This document shows, piece by piece, positions 48,855 to 61,204 of a stretch of DNA of 64,000 nucleotides (its first letter is position 1; each line of letters begins with the position of its first letter). The DNA is from Costus lasius. Taxonomy: Eukaryota; Streptophyta; Magnoliopsida; Zingiberales; Costaceae. The notes beneath the pieces are model-generated. The model was not told the origin of the DNA. It worked only from the letters and a program-made list of their open reading frames with translations, and ran no database searches. The stretch covers positions 32,069,565-32,133,564 of the forward strand of contig CM050451.1 of NCBI GenBank assembly GCA_027563935.2, read 5' to 3'. Both the position numbers and the translations under genes were made by a program.

Positions 48855-49235
48855 TATTAGAGTATACCCTAAATACAAATCTTGAATAATGATTTTAACA
48901 TATATTTTGTTTATATTTTAATAAAGACATTATTATTTTCATATTTACTTTATTTTTGTGATATAAGTAGTTATAAAGATGTCCCTATAATAGTATGATT
49001 ATTCTTTAATATCCCTAGTCAAGATTATTGTGGATAGAGACAATAATAATACATTCATGCTAGTATGTATTCTGACTAATATTAAAGAGTTATCACAATA
49101 AGAGACATCAAGTCAAGTATATTAGTATACATTAGAGAATAGTGTATGGAATAGATCCACCATAAGAATGACAGATTGATTATTGTATGAATTTTATAAG
49201 CATTCTCATAGTAATAATGATGTGTGTAATCCTTT
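48855..49235 (+). mobile_element. Copia-type LTR remnant M1, first part
   Basis: Starts TATTAGAGTATACCC and is interrupted by M2. It resumes at 60950 with the second copy of the 5-bp duplication ccttt and continues to about 61204. Confidence 0.6.
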
Positions 49236-49446
49236 TATTAGAGTACGCCCGAAAGACCAATCATTAGATAATGATTTTATGATACATTTTATCGTGTTCA
49301 TATTTATATTTTAATGAAGACAAGGTTGTTATTATATTTACTTGATATCCCTAGAATAATGTGATTATTTTTACATGTTTCTAATCAAGTACTATTGTGG
49401 ATAGGAATAACAATAATACATTTAGACTAGTATCGGTTATGACTAA

Positions 49447-50951
49447 TGATAGACGTACCACAAGTGCATGGTTCTATTGTATAATAAATATATCGATCCT
49501 ACAGTGACTAGGGAGTCAAGTATCAACTAATCAATTATTCATTAGCTAGGCAACCAAATAATGATGATGTGTGGTTTAATCTAATCGCAAATAATAAAAT
49601 TGAACCAAGCGAGACAATTAGGAGGTGTGAAAATCTTGAGAGGAAATCAGGATATTGGGTTTCACCACACTTAAGAATATGGAAAATAATGCAAAAAGTC
49701 TTAGTTTGAGTAATCTATGTTCTTAAGGAAATTCTCTCTAATGTACAGATCATCCCCGTTCAGGCTACGATCCGGTATCTGACTTAACCTTAGTCTCCTA
49801 CTTTCGTGGCTGACTTGGTTAAGTAGATCCAATGAGTTTTATGAAGAATTACTTAATTCCTCGAGTAGTTTTGACTTGCTTTCGTGATCGAAACTACAAG
49901 TTCAATCTAAGGGGTTCTAACGTTGCGATTCACCTTTCATTCTATCCCACAATGTCTAAAACATACGAATGCTTGGCCAACACATCAATATGAAATATTC
50001 GCAACAAAGATTGAATAAGAACAATAAAAAATCAAATAAAGTACTAATTAAACATCATAAAAGACCAACATCCTTACAACGGGTTACACCCAAATCCTGA
50101 AATGAGTTTACACTATAAATTCATTATGAAATACATCAAATCTCTATTGAAAAATCAATACAAACTAGAGAAAAGGCTAGATCTATGACAAGAGGGGGTG
50201 AATCATGATCTTTAGCATCAAAACGAGGAAGAAATCGCTGCAAACGAGTCCCCTCAAAGTCGAGTTAGTCACACAGAACCCTAGTTGTCGCCTCTTGCCA
50301 AAATCCCCTCGAAATGATGCCCAAAATTGTTCAGTAACTGTCCCAAAACCTTTGTTGCCCAGTTAGAAATCTCCCTCTCAGTTTTTCCCAAATTCTGCTT
50401 CCAAAATAGCAAGAATCGGACGAAAAACTACAAGGATGTCGTGAATGGCGGACGACTTTATAACCATGCATGGATACACAGGTATGGCCGTGAAGTCCTC
50501 ATAGCATCTGGATCTGGTTCGCTGAAGTCTTCACGGTCGTGCATGGGTGGACGACTATGGCTGTGAACTCCTCGGCGAAGTCTGAAATGAATCTGCTGAA
50601 GTCCTCACGACCATGCATGGGTGCATGGCTATGGCTGTGAACTCTTCGGCGAGGTATGGGAATACAAGGTGATGCATGGTCGTGATGGGTGCACAGGTAT
50701 GACTGTTATCTCTATAGAGTGCTCCATTTTATCTGATTTGATGTATGGTTTCTTTCCATCATGAAGAGTCATCCCATATCTTTGGTTTCTCCAAATTCCT
50801 TCAGATTTTGTCAATAATTTTTGCATTTCAATAAAATCAAAGAAAAGTGAAGATTCAGCTTTTAGACATATAAATAGGATAAAACTATGATTTCAACCCT
50901 AAAATAATAATAAAACTAAGTTGCAATATGCTGTATAAACGCGTAACATCA
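49447..50951 (-). mobile_element. Solo LTR L, Athila-like
   Basis: 1505 bp, TG...CA ends (plus strand TGATAGACGT and GTAACATCA), perfect 5-bp duplications actaa (49442-49446 and 50952-50956). The left end resembles the LTR end of B (CCACAAGTGCA, AAATATATCGATCC), and it has the CTTTCGTG phrases of A and B. Orientation minus by that match. The 50420-50700 segment repeats CATGCATGG and GGCTATGGCTGTGAACTC. Confidence 0.8.
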
Positions 50952-50956
50952 ACTAA

Positions 50957-52060
50957 TGACAAGAAGCTATTATGATATGAGATATCAAGTCAAACATATA
51001 AGTATAAGTTAGATAATATTGTATTTAATAGGCTCGCCATGGAAATACCACATAGGTTATTATTGGGGTAACATCAACATTTTCATTTTGGTAATGATGT
51101 GCGTGATCCATTGACATAAGGTCACCATGGATTCCTATATGACTATTTGTATATTTTGATATAGTCAAACGTCATTTAGAATTGATGATCATAAAAAGGC
51201 TACTATAATTAGATATGCCACGAATCATGAAGAGGAATCTGGGGATCAAGATAGGATTTGTGTTTCCTATATAATAGGAGTATTGGTATCTTGAATTCAT
51301 TGATCAAGTTAGATTAAAAATGCATAGTCCTGCTCAAATGAATTAATCTATATTATATAGGAAACATAATGATTAAACTATACAAGTGTGAAAGGTTTCA
51401 TGGTTTATGTTTAATCTACATACCAAGGACAAAGGAATTAAGCTATGCATGAACATTATTAAAAAAATATATATATTGAATCTCAATATTCTTATGACTT
51501 AGATTATACTTGTGTGTTTCTAGATACCACATATTGTTTGAAACAATATAATATTACTGCTAATGTCATAAAAATCTATTGGGTCAAAATTAAAATCTCA
51601 TTTTGACAAAGAAATTTCAAATTACATGAAAGTGATGGTGATCGCTAAAGTGACAAAGGATCTTGATGTCAAATCGTGGATATGATATTTTATTTTATTT
51701 TATTATTTTAATATTTGAGTTAAAAGAGTTTAATTCCAATTTTAAAAATAAGCCACTATGCCACATATGTGACTCGACACTTGGAATAGGTGTATGTGGA
51801 GGAGTCATCACATGCAGAAACTTTCAAGTTACATGCACCATTTATATAAACTAGTGGATGTTATTAAACATGTGTGTGTGGATTTTGCTTTCTTGAAAAA
51901 ACCCTAGCCACTATTTGCTTAGCCGCTTGTCTTATACAAGTGAGATAAATACAAGAAAGCCTGTACCTCTTAACGCTAGCATTATAGAGTAGATAAAAAG
52001 ATTTCATTTGATCACATATGGATTCCATATATACAAGGTACTTGTGTGCCCTTTGCTATA
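50957..52060 (+). other. Right part of M2 between L and G
   Basis: AT-rich LTR sequence belonging to M2. ORFs here are short and show no motif. Confidence 0.5.
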
Positions 52061-52065
52061 ATAAT

Positions 52066-53430
52066 TGTTTGGGAAACCCCGGGGATTTTAAAATTTTACA
52101 GACAAGCACAGCGGAAGCAATCCCCGAAATAGGTCAATCCCAAAAACCCAGAAGATCGAGTCTTGCAAGGAGATCGACACGGTGAGTAGGAGATGACACC
52201 TTGATGCAAATTAAGTGATGCGATGCAGGCGCCCAAATGTGCGTCCTCTGCAGTCTCGCACACAGCCGAACCTCGAATCCTCTTCTTCCACGCCCGGTGC
52301 TAGCCTCAGGAAGAAGATCCATGCCTTTGGGAGACTTCCTCAATCACTTGCGCCAACTCCAGAGGAGATGCCAAGGAGAGGAGGTGGAGCTTCGTCGGAG
52401 TCCAACTCTTGAAGCACTCCACCAAGATCCGAACCGGAATCAACCGAAGCCAAAGTCCAACTTTGGAGAAGAGGGCGCCAAGGAACTTCCAAAGTTCCGA
52501 ACTCACTAAAGGGAAGAGGAGAGGCAATGGGCGAACATCCCTCTCCCTCTTTCCAGGAGTGGCGACAAGGGGACAAGGGGGGCAAGAGTTGCGACGAGGG
52601 GGGGGGGGAGGAAGGGGGTTTATATACCCATGAATAGGTGCACCTCTTCACTAGTGAAGAGGCACACCTCTTCATGAAGAGACACACCTCTTCAAGAGGT
52701 AAAACCCATTTTGCCCACTCCAAGTAAGAAGCTCCAAGCTTCTCACCTTAAGAAGATGTCCAACTTGGATTTGTCCACCTCAAGGAAATGCGCCAAGCTC
52801 ACTCCAAGTAGCTTGCGCCATTCCATTTGGCCCATTGGCCCAAATGGCTTATTGAGCCCATTTGGCCTATTAGCCCAACTTGGTCTATTGGGCCCATTGG
52901 GCCCATTTGGCCTACTAGGCCCAAGCTCACCTGGGTATGGCCATACACTTTCAGTCATGCAACCATAGGGGGGGCCCCGTGGATATCAAGCTTCCCGTAG
53001 GAAGGGGCAAATCCTATGTCTGTCCATTGATCTTCTCATATGGGTCATGACATACCAATGACAACTGTTATGACCTCCCTGCTACGGCGAGGCGTTAGGT
53101 TGTATCAAAGTATGCCCCTAACCATATAGAAGAGTCAATGACCTCAAGTCAAGGGATCAATGCATCTCCTGTCACATGTGAGCTTAACTCATGACACCAA
53201 GTTAAAGCCTCACAGCGGGTCGGTCCAGTATATCCACCACTGATATACCCATATGCCTGCATTAGCACCCCGTGCGTAACCAGCCCATATACCAGTCTCA
53301 CATGTACCAGAGCTGTCCCTTATCCACCAGCCCATTTACCAGTCTCACAATGCCAGAATGATACATTAAATATCAATGTCAAGTAGTACAAGATGGACCA
53401 ACAACGGGTCCAAGAGCGTATACACCAACA
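52066..53430 (-). repeat. 3' LTR of element G
   Basis: 1365 bp. Compared with the other LTR it lacks about 330 bp near 59855-60230 and about 115 bp near 60620, and has an extra 42 bp near 52470. Over the first 225 aligned bases I count about 14 differences, nearly all transitions. Confidence 0.9.
52619..52626 (-). promoter_or_regulatory. TATA box of the G 3' LTR
   Basis: TATATAAA on the minus strand, with three nested palindromes immediately upstream (52643-52699). Same arrangement in the other LTR. Confidence 0.6.
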
Positions 53431-53436
53431 ATCTCC

Positions 53437-53981
53437 CACTTGCACTTAGACTTAATTTTTGAGAAATCTCAACCCTATGTCCCTCGCATGACCATCACGC
53501 TTCTGCTGCGCCAAAGCCTTGGTCAGTGGGTCTACCAGATTATTGTCTGTGTCAACTCTGCTTATCCTGACATCACCTCTATCAATGATCTCCCAGATCA
53601 GGTGAAATCTACTGAGAATGTGTTTGGATTTTTGATGAGACCGTGGTTCCTTTCCCTATGCCATAGCTTTATTATTGTAACAATAGAGCTCAATTGGATC
53701 CACAGCAGTTGGAACCACCTGAAGTTCAGAAATGAACTTCCGAATCCAAACAGCTTCTTTGGCTGCCTCAGAAGCAACGACATACTCAGCCTCGGTCGTA
53801 GAATCAGTTACAATGGATTGCTTAGAGCTCTCTCAGCTCATAGCACCTCCACTCAATCTGAACACATAGCCTGTCTGCGATCTGAAGTCATCAGGGTCAG
53901 ACTGGAACAATGCCTCAGTGTAGCCCTAAACACTGAGCTCTTCCTGTCCCCCATAGACCAAGAACCATTCTTTAGTTCTTC
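53437..53981 (-). pseudogene. Copia RNase H region of G
   Basis: Minus-strand remnants include SSKQSIVTDSTTEAEYVVAS and AVDPIELYC, the usual RNase H end of Copia pol. Several stop codons are present, and the frame is not continuous with RT throughout. Confidence 0.7.
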
Positions 53982-54965
53982 TCAGAAACATAGAATGTTC
54001 TTTACAGCCACCCAGTGCTGCGGACCTGGATTGGATTGGTATCGGCTAGTTATGCTCACAGCATAAGCCACGTCTGGTCTAGTGCATAACATCACATACA
54101 TGATCGAACCTACTGCCGAAGCATAGGGCACTCGACTCATGTCGTCCCTCTCAGCCTGTGTGACGGGACACTGGCACTTGGAGAGAATAAGGTCATGTCT
54201 CACTGGAAGGTATCCTTTCATAGATTGCTCTAAGCTGAACCTCTCCAGGACCTTATCAATGTAAGTACTCTGACTAAGGGCCAAGAGCTTCTTGGATCTA
54301 TCCCGGTAGATCCTCACGCCTAGGATATAGGCAGCCTCCCCTAAGTCTTTCATCTCAAAACACTTCCCCAACCATGTCTTCACAGCTTGAAGACTAGGGA
54401 TGTCATTTCCGATGAGTAGTATGTCGTCGACATACAGGACCAGAAATGTCACTAAGTTCTCACTGAATTTTCTGTATACGCAGGCGTCATCTTCGCTCTT
54501 GATAAAGCCTTAATCTCTTACTGCTTCATCAAATCGAAGATTCCAACTTCGAGAGGCTTGCTTTAATCCATAATTGGATCTTTTTAGCCTGTAGACCTTA
54601 TTGGCCTATGTAGAATGGATGAAACCATCAGGTTGTGTCATAAACACATCCTTTGTCAGCTTCCCATTAAGGAACGCTGTCTTTACATCCATCTGTCATA
54701 TCTCATAATCGTGATATATAGCTATAGCAAGCAGGATTCGAATCGATTTGAACATGGAAACTGGCGAGAAGGTTTCATCATAGTCCACCCCATGAACTTG
54801 TCTAAATCCTTTAGCCACAAGTCTACCCTTATAGGTAACTATGTTGCCATCCATGTCAGTCTTCCTCTTGAAGACCCATTTACACCCTATAGGTTTTACC
54901 CTATCAGGTAGCTCAACCAAATCCCAGACTTGGTTAGCCGACATAGAATCCATCTCGGATCTCAT
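53982..54965 (-). pseudogene. Copia reverse transcriptase region of G
   Basis: Read from 54965 downward on the minus strand. N-terminal part WVFKRKTDMDGNIVTYKGRL and HGVDYDETFSPV. The catalytic box LYVDDILLIGND is near 54430. Then LGEAAYILGVRIYRD and the TRPDVAYAVS segment. Both pieces (54965-54696 and 54452-53982) are in the same frame as each other and as the upstream integrase; they are separated by nonsense codons. Confidence 0.9.
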
Positions 54966-55310
54966 GGCCTCAAGCCATTTCTCGGAGTCCGGTCCAGCGA
55001 CCGCCTCATCATAAGTCCTGGGTTCATCCTCAATGATGAAGATCCCGTCGTGTTGGGTCGGCAGCGACCCGTACCTCTCAGGTGCACGACGAATCCTCCC
55101 AGACCTACGTAGGGCCTATGTCTGAGCCTCTGGTTGCCCAGCAACCGGTGCAGGTGGCTCAGGTTCCACCTTAGTGTCTTGTGGTTGTACTTGGACCTCG
55201 TCCAAGTCAAACTTCCTCCCACTGACTTGTTTCATGAGAAATTCTTTCTCTAGAAAGACAGCACCTCGAGCAACAAAAACTTTGTTCTCGCTGGGAATAT
55301 AGAAGTAATA

Positions 55311-56501
55311 TCATTTAGTTTCATTAGGATATCCCACAAACACGCATTTATCAGATCTGGGTTCTAGCTTGCTAGAATCCTGACGTTTGACATAAGCCTC
55401 ACATCCCCAGACTCTGCTAAAAGAGAGATTCGGGCGTCTCCCACTCCATACCTCGTATGGAATCTTGGAGACACTCTTAGATGAAACATTATTCAGTATG
55501 AGAGAAGCTGTCTCAAGTGCATGACCCCAGAATGAGGGTGGTAGAGTTGCATGACTCATCATAGATCGAACTATGTCCAACAAGGTACGATTTCTCCTTT
55601 CAGACACATCATTCTATTGAGGTGTTCCAGGAGGAGTGAGTTGAGATAGAATCCCACACTCTCTAAGATAGTCAAAGAACTCACCGCTCAGGTACTCTCA
55701 ACCACGATCTGATCGAAGAGCCTTAATAGATATACCAAGCTGGTTCTCTACTTCATGTCTGAACTCCTTAAATTTCTCAAAGGATTCGGACTTATGTCTC
55801 ATCAAATAGACATAACCGTATCTACTGAAGTCATCAGTAAATGTGATGAAGTAGTTGTACCCTCCTCTGGCTTATTTACTGAATGGCCCACACACATCAC
55901 TATGTATGAGATCCAACAAACCTCCTGCCCTCTCACCAATCTTGGTGAAGGGTGCTTTTGTCATCTTTCCTAATAAACAAGGTTCGCAAGTATCAAATTC
56001 CTCCAAGGAGCTTGAACCCAACAATCCATTTGCATGGAGTTGTTGAATGCGATTCTTATTTATATGGGCTAATCGACAATGCCAAAGGTACGTACCAACT
56101 GAACCACTTAGTTTGATCCTTTTATTATTTATGTTATAAATAGAGTTATCCATGTCCAGGACATATAATCCATTGCACAAGATACCCTTCCCATAAAAGA
56201 CATTTGCAAATGAAAAAGAACAAGAGTCCTCTTTTATTTCAAATTTAAACCCTTTCCTTGCCAAGCAAGGAATAGATACAATATTTTTGGTAAGAGAAGG
56301 TACATAATAACAATGATCTAACTCCAACTGAAGTCCAGTAGGCAGGGAGAGCATCAAAAATCCTACGACAACAGCAGCAACCTGTGCTCTGTTTCCAACA
56401 CGTATGTCAATCTCTCCAGGCCGTATCGCTCTACTTTTCTTGAGCCCCTGCATATTTGTACAAATATGAGCTCCGCATGCACTATCCAATACCCATGACA
56501 T
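55311..56501 (-). pseudogene. Copia protease and integrase region of G
   Basis: 56501-56400 has the protease start WVLDSACGAHICTN, where the usual D-S/T-G is D-S-A. The pre-integrase zinc region follows (LWHCRLAHINKNRI, CEPCLLGKM). The integrase core begins with DLIHSDVCGPF and continues after the stop at 55872 to GTPQ-stop-ND near 55616, then RRNRTLLDIVRSMM and FWGHALETA at 55607-55540. All readable pieces share one frame. Confidence 0.88.
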
Positions 56502-56519
56502 AGAAGTAGAAAGGTTGAC

Positions 56520-57359
56520 TTAGGTAACATAAATACCTGAGCCAGAAGACGAAGCCCCGCTTCTCTTCTCCTCGTTCTGAAGTTGCTTGCAGTCCCTTTT
56601 CCAGTGGCCCTGCTCGCTATAGTGGAAGCACCTCTGTTCCTTTGACTTCCTCACCTTCTTTTTCAGTGCTTTGGTCAGACCCTTGGCACGTGCCTTACCC
56701 CTCTTCTTCATCTTCTTGGTTGCAGGGACCAAAAGAATAGAATTGGGTTTGGTCTTGACCATTTCTCGCTCGGTCGTCTGGAGCATATTCAAAAGTTCCT
56801 CCCTTGAGCACTCAATCTAGTTCATATTAAAATTAATAATAAATAGACTGAAGCTAGAAGGCAGGGACTGAAGAATAAGATCCGTGACCAGCTCATTATC
56901 AATAGAGTGTCCTAGTCTCTTCAGACGATCCACATACCCAATGATCTTGAGTACATGGGGTCTCACTGGAGCACCTTCAGATAACTTGCACCGAAAGACC
57001 GCTTTGGCAATGTCATATCTCTCGGTCCTAGCCTGAGCCTCGAACATCTGTTTCAAATGAGTTATCATCTGAAAAGCATTCTGCTCCTCATACTGCACCT
57101 GAAGTTCAGGCGCCATGGAGGCTAGCATGAGACATGACACTTCCAAAGAGTCATCCTGATGCTTTCTAAAAGCATCCCTTTCAGCTGTTCGGGCTGTAGG
57201 TGGAGGAGGCGCGGGAAGAGCTTGCTCAAGGACGTATAGCTTCTTCTCGAGCTTGAGGACTATCCTCAAGTTCCGATACCAGTCCATGAAGTTGGATCCA
57301 ACCAACTTATCCTTGTCAAGAAGGGATCGTAGTGACAAACCGCTATTGTTCTTAGCCAT
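56520..57359 (-). pseudogene. Copia gag of G
   Basis: ATG at 57359. The capsid part (57359-56817, 180 codons) has FMDWYRNLRIVLKLEKKLYV and LMLASMAPELQVQYE, as in plant Copia gag (UBN2-like, from memory). After a TAG at 56819 the same frame continues to a lysine-rich stretch and the knuckle CFHYSEQGHWKRDC, where the second cysteine has become tyrosine. A TAA at 56520 separates it from protease. Confidence 0.88.
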
Positions 57360-59001
57360 TGATCTACAACAAGCAAGATAGCAGATTAGTACTACTTCAA
57401 ATCATTTAATTTGGACTTGTATTAAATGATCGTGGCTCCCACTATTTTAATCGAATTGACAACCCACAAAGTCAATCCGAAAATCCGAGATTTCCTAGTG
57501 AGATGGGATCCCTATTCCACACGAGGCTTCGCGTCCCACTAGGGTGGGATGAGATGCACAAAGTGACTCATGCTTCGTAAGGTAGGCACGCCGGCCAATT
57601 GCCACCAGGGCAATTCCCCTTCTCAAGACAGTTCAAGCATTTCGTGCCCAGCTAGGGCTGGAACAACACAAAACCCTAACCTCTCGAGGCTGACTCTAGA
57701 ATTCTATCATGTGGCCACCACATATGAAATCTAGTCAAGTCTGTCCTGACTGTTATGCCCAGGGCCAACGAGCTTCCTTGCTAGGGCACGTCCAGGATTT
57801 TAACTGGACTTAGGAAACCATTTCCACCACACGCCTTCTAAAGATAAGTGGGTGTATCCCATTAGGGTGGGAAATAGTACACAACACCACTGATCAATAG
57901 CTTGACGAGGGCTACGCGTCAAAAGGCTACAGACTCGATATTATTTTGAGGGTTTTTGAGGTCTCATCCTCTTAGTTTTATCTTTTGTCTAACATTACAG
58001 GCATGCAATCCTATAGTGATAACAAAAGGATAAAACACAACCAGGCATGCTTTAGCAAATATTGAAAAACAGTAAACAAGCGATGTGGTCATAGCCTAAT
58101 CAACGCAATGAACCATCACATGCCAAAGGATATTCAATGCTTGATATAGGTGACAAGCCCCAAACAGATCTAACCTAGCAGCCACTAAGCTTTATCTTTA
58201 AGTGCGGCTTCAAGGTCCTCCACATCAAGGCATAGCATGCAAACCCAAGGGTTTGGCCAATACCTTGATGGCTCCTCCATGCATGAAGCGCCATAATGCT
58301 TGTGCCAAGAGGGATAGCACTCGAAACCTAGGTTTGGCCAAGCTCTTACTTGCGCCACCAAGCAAGATGCGCCATCATGGTTGATGCGCCAAGATGTAAG
58401 CTCCATGAGGGATGCACCCCTAATCTTCTTTGTGCGTTTACAAAACAAAAAGAAAAAGCGGCACACAAGTCTCACATAAATACATCACAGACATACAAGG
58501 GGCTTGACTATGACCACAACACGATGCACAATCATCTCATGCTTTTCTATATGCTCATGAAAACATAAAACTTCAATTTTAGTTTCTTAGAAAACATGTC
58601 TTTCAACCTCAACGTCCGTTCGCAAATCTAGGACTTTTTCATTTCTCTCAGGAGTCCACAAGTGACGCATGCATGCTCCAAGCACGCTTGCCGTCTACCC
58701 TTACAAGCCTTAACCTGCCAAGATTAGGACAACCATATGCCCATAATCTTCGACAAATCCCACATAGTAGGACTATCCTACATGCGTGGGGAGAAATTAA
58801 TCTTCTCACATATGGGTCTAACCCTAAACCATGTGAAGAAAGCGAAAAACCAGAGAGATCGAATATATGTTAGGAACGAAAAACTTACAATTTTTCTTAC
58901 TTAGAAAAATTCATGCGCATATGCAATTTTTCAAAAAAAAAATTTAGATGGCATGTGAGCATACAATAAAAGCATAAACCACCGTTCGAGTTCGCAAGAT
59001 G
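57360..59001 (-). other. Leader of element G between primer site and gag
   Basis: 1.6 kb with no supported gene. 58190-58420 has repeated GCGCCA and CCAAGAT words. Minus-strand ORFs there are short and without motif. Confidence 0.5.
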
Positions 59002-59013
59002 GCTCTGATACCA
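59002..59013 (-). promoter_or_regulatory. Primer-binding site of G
   Basis: Minus-strand TGGTATCAGAGC, directly inside the LTR boundary at 59015. This is the initiator methionine tRNA type used by most Copia elements. Confidence 0.92.
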
Positions 59014-59014
59014 C

Positions 59015-60819
59015 TGTTGGGAAACCCTGGGGATTTTAAAATTTTACAAACAAGCACAATGGAAGCAATCCCCGAAACAGGCCAGTCCCAAAAACCCAGA
59101 AGATCGAGTCTTGCGAGGAGATCGACACGGTGAGTAGGAGATGATACCTTGATGCAAATTAGGTGATGCGATGCAGGCACCCAAATGTGCGCCCTCTGCA
59201 GTCTCGCACACAGCCGAACCTTGAATCCTCTTCTTCCATGCCCTGTGCTAGCCTCGGGAAGAAGATCCACGCCTTTGGGAGACTTCCTCAATCACTTGCG
59301 CCAACTCCAGAGGAGATGCCAAAGAGAGGAAGTGGAGCTTCGTCGGAGTCCAACTCTTGAAGCACTCCACCAAGATCCGAACCGGAATCAACCGAAGCCA
59401 AAGTCCAACTTTGGAGAGGAGAGGCAATGGGCGAACATCGCTCTCCCTCTTTCCAGGAGTGGCGACTAGGGGACAAGGGGGGCAAGAGTTGCGACGAGGG
59501 GGGAGGAAGGGGGTTTATATACCCATGAATAGGTGCACCTCTTCACTAGTGAAGAGGCACACCTCTTCATGAAGAGACACACCTCTTCAAGAGGTAAAAC
59601 CCATTTCGCCCACTCCAAGTGTCATGCGCCTAAGTACATTCACCCACTCCAAGTGAGAAGATCCAAGCTTCTCACCTTAAGAAAATGTCCAACTTGGATT
59701 TGTCCACCTCAAGGAAATGCGCCAAGCTCACTCCAAGTAGCTTGTGCCATTCCATTTGGCCCATTGGCCCAAATGGCTTATTGAGCCCATTTGGCCTATT
59801 AGCCCAACTTGGTCAATTGGGCCCATTGGGCCCATTTGGCCTACTAGGCCCAAAAATAAGTTAGCTCCAAATGATTCCTTTCATCTCATCTAGCACAGTG
59901 GTGCTAATGGATTCTCCCAAACAGATCTGAGTTATCTAATAACTCAATCAATAGGCTACCCAATCAATACGAAAACCCGAGTTTCAAGTTGTGCGACCCT
60001 GTAGGTTCCTCAGACGTTGGCAGTGATGAACCAAGTCATCACAAGCAGTGATTGGCACCTAGCAGTGCATCACTACTACCCAAGTCATTGGAATGGATAT
60101 CAACATCGACATCCCCATCATCGCAACAAGGTACCGATGCATTACAGTCTCTTTGCCGAACTGATATCCGATTGGATGTGTCACCACTTTATTTTCACCC
60201 AATCTCATGGTCATGACTAAATCAGGCTTTCACCTAGGTATGGCCATACACTTTCAGTCATGCAACCATAGGGGGGGCCGTGGATATCAAGCTTCCCGTA
60301 GGAAGGGGCAAATCCTATGTCTGTCCATTGATCTTCTCATATGGGTCGTGACATACCCAATGACAACCGTTATGACCTCCCTGCTACGGCGAGGCATTAG
60401 GTTGTATCAAAGTATGCCCCTAACCATATAGAAGAGTCAATGACCTCAAGTCAAGGGATCAATGCATCTCCTGTCACATATGAGCTTAACTCATGACACC
60501 AAGTTAAAGCCTCACAGCGGGTCGGTCCAGTATATCCACCACTGATATACCCATATGCCTGCGTTAGCACCCCGTGCGTAACTAGCCCATATACCAATCT
60601 CACATGTACGAGAGCTGTCCCTTATCCACTCAGGTACTCGACTGGGGACACACCGTTTGAGCACAGATACAATCTGTCTCCGGGGACATTATTATCCATG
60701 TACATAATCACAGATGTAAACATAGCATAATAACGACAATGCCAGAATGATATATTAAATATCAATGTCAAGTAGTACAAGATGGACCAACAACGGGTCC
60801 AAGGGCATATACACCAACA
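59015..60819 (-). repeat. 5' LTR of element G
   Basis: 1805 bp, ends TGTTGGTGTATAT...CCCAACA on the minus strand. TATATAAA at 59521-59514, palindromes at 59538-59594, a TGGGCC/GGCCCA cluster at about 59748-59855, and GTATGGCCATAC with a G-run near 60240. Confidence 0.92.
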
Positions 60820-60949
60820 ATAATTTGAACTTTAGATGCTGAAAAAGTATGTTTCTTGAATAACTAATCAGCTTCTCCTTCACATTGATCTTTGGTGGGG
60901 AATAAAAATTTTTGTTTCCCCTACTTTGTGCAATACATGTTCCCCAAAA

Positions 60950-61204
60950 CCTTTGATTTGAGATCACTGTGGATTTCTATATAATTAGTTGTATATTTTT
61001 CTACAATTTAACACTATCTATAATTGGTGATCATAAATATTATAATTGGGTATGATATGAATCATAAAGAGGAATATGAATGATTAAGATAAATTTATCT
61101 CTCCTAGATACCAAGGACAAAATGATTAAACTATACGAGAATATTATCACAAAAATATTTTATTGGATCTTGACAGACATTCTTGTGACTTTATTAGTAT
61201 TGAT
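60950..61204 (+). mobile_element. Copia-type LTR remnant M1, second part
   Basis: Resumes after M2 with ccttt and follows the M2 sequence in parallel (GGTGATCATAAA, AATCATAAAGAGGAAT, ATACCAAGGACAAA). The end is uncertain. Confidence 0.5.

Larger units (their letters stand above)
52066..60819 (-). mobile_element. Ty1/Copia LTR retrotransposon G, full length
   Basis: 8754 bp, minus orientation, with perfect 5-bp duplications ataat (52061-52065 and 60820-60824). LTRs are 52066-53430 and 59015-60819. The primer-binding site TGGTATCAGAGC (initiator tRNA-Met type) is at 59013-59002. A polypurine-like AAGTGCAAGTGGGAGAT lies just before 53430. The domain order gag, protease, integrase, RT, RNase H is that of Copia. 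All coding parts carry nonsense codons. Confidence 0.95.
49236..60949 (+). mobile_element. Copia-type solo LTR M2 carrying L and G
   Basis: Starts TATTAGAGTACGCCC, ends ...GTTCCCCAAAA, and is flanked by ccttt (49231-49235 and 60950-60954). After subtracting L and G it is about 1.45 kb. It aligns with M1 in the part around GATCATAAA and the CGAATCATGAAGAGGAAT phrase. Terminal bases TG/CA are mutated. Confidence 0.6.

Noticed and set aside
53440..54066. 208-codon plus-strand ORF
   Set aside because: Antisense of the Copia RNase H and RT region of G, which is recognisable on the minus strand.
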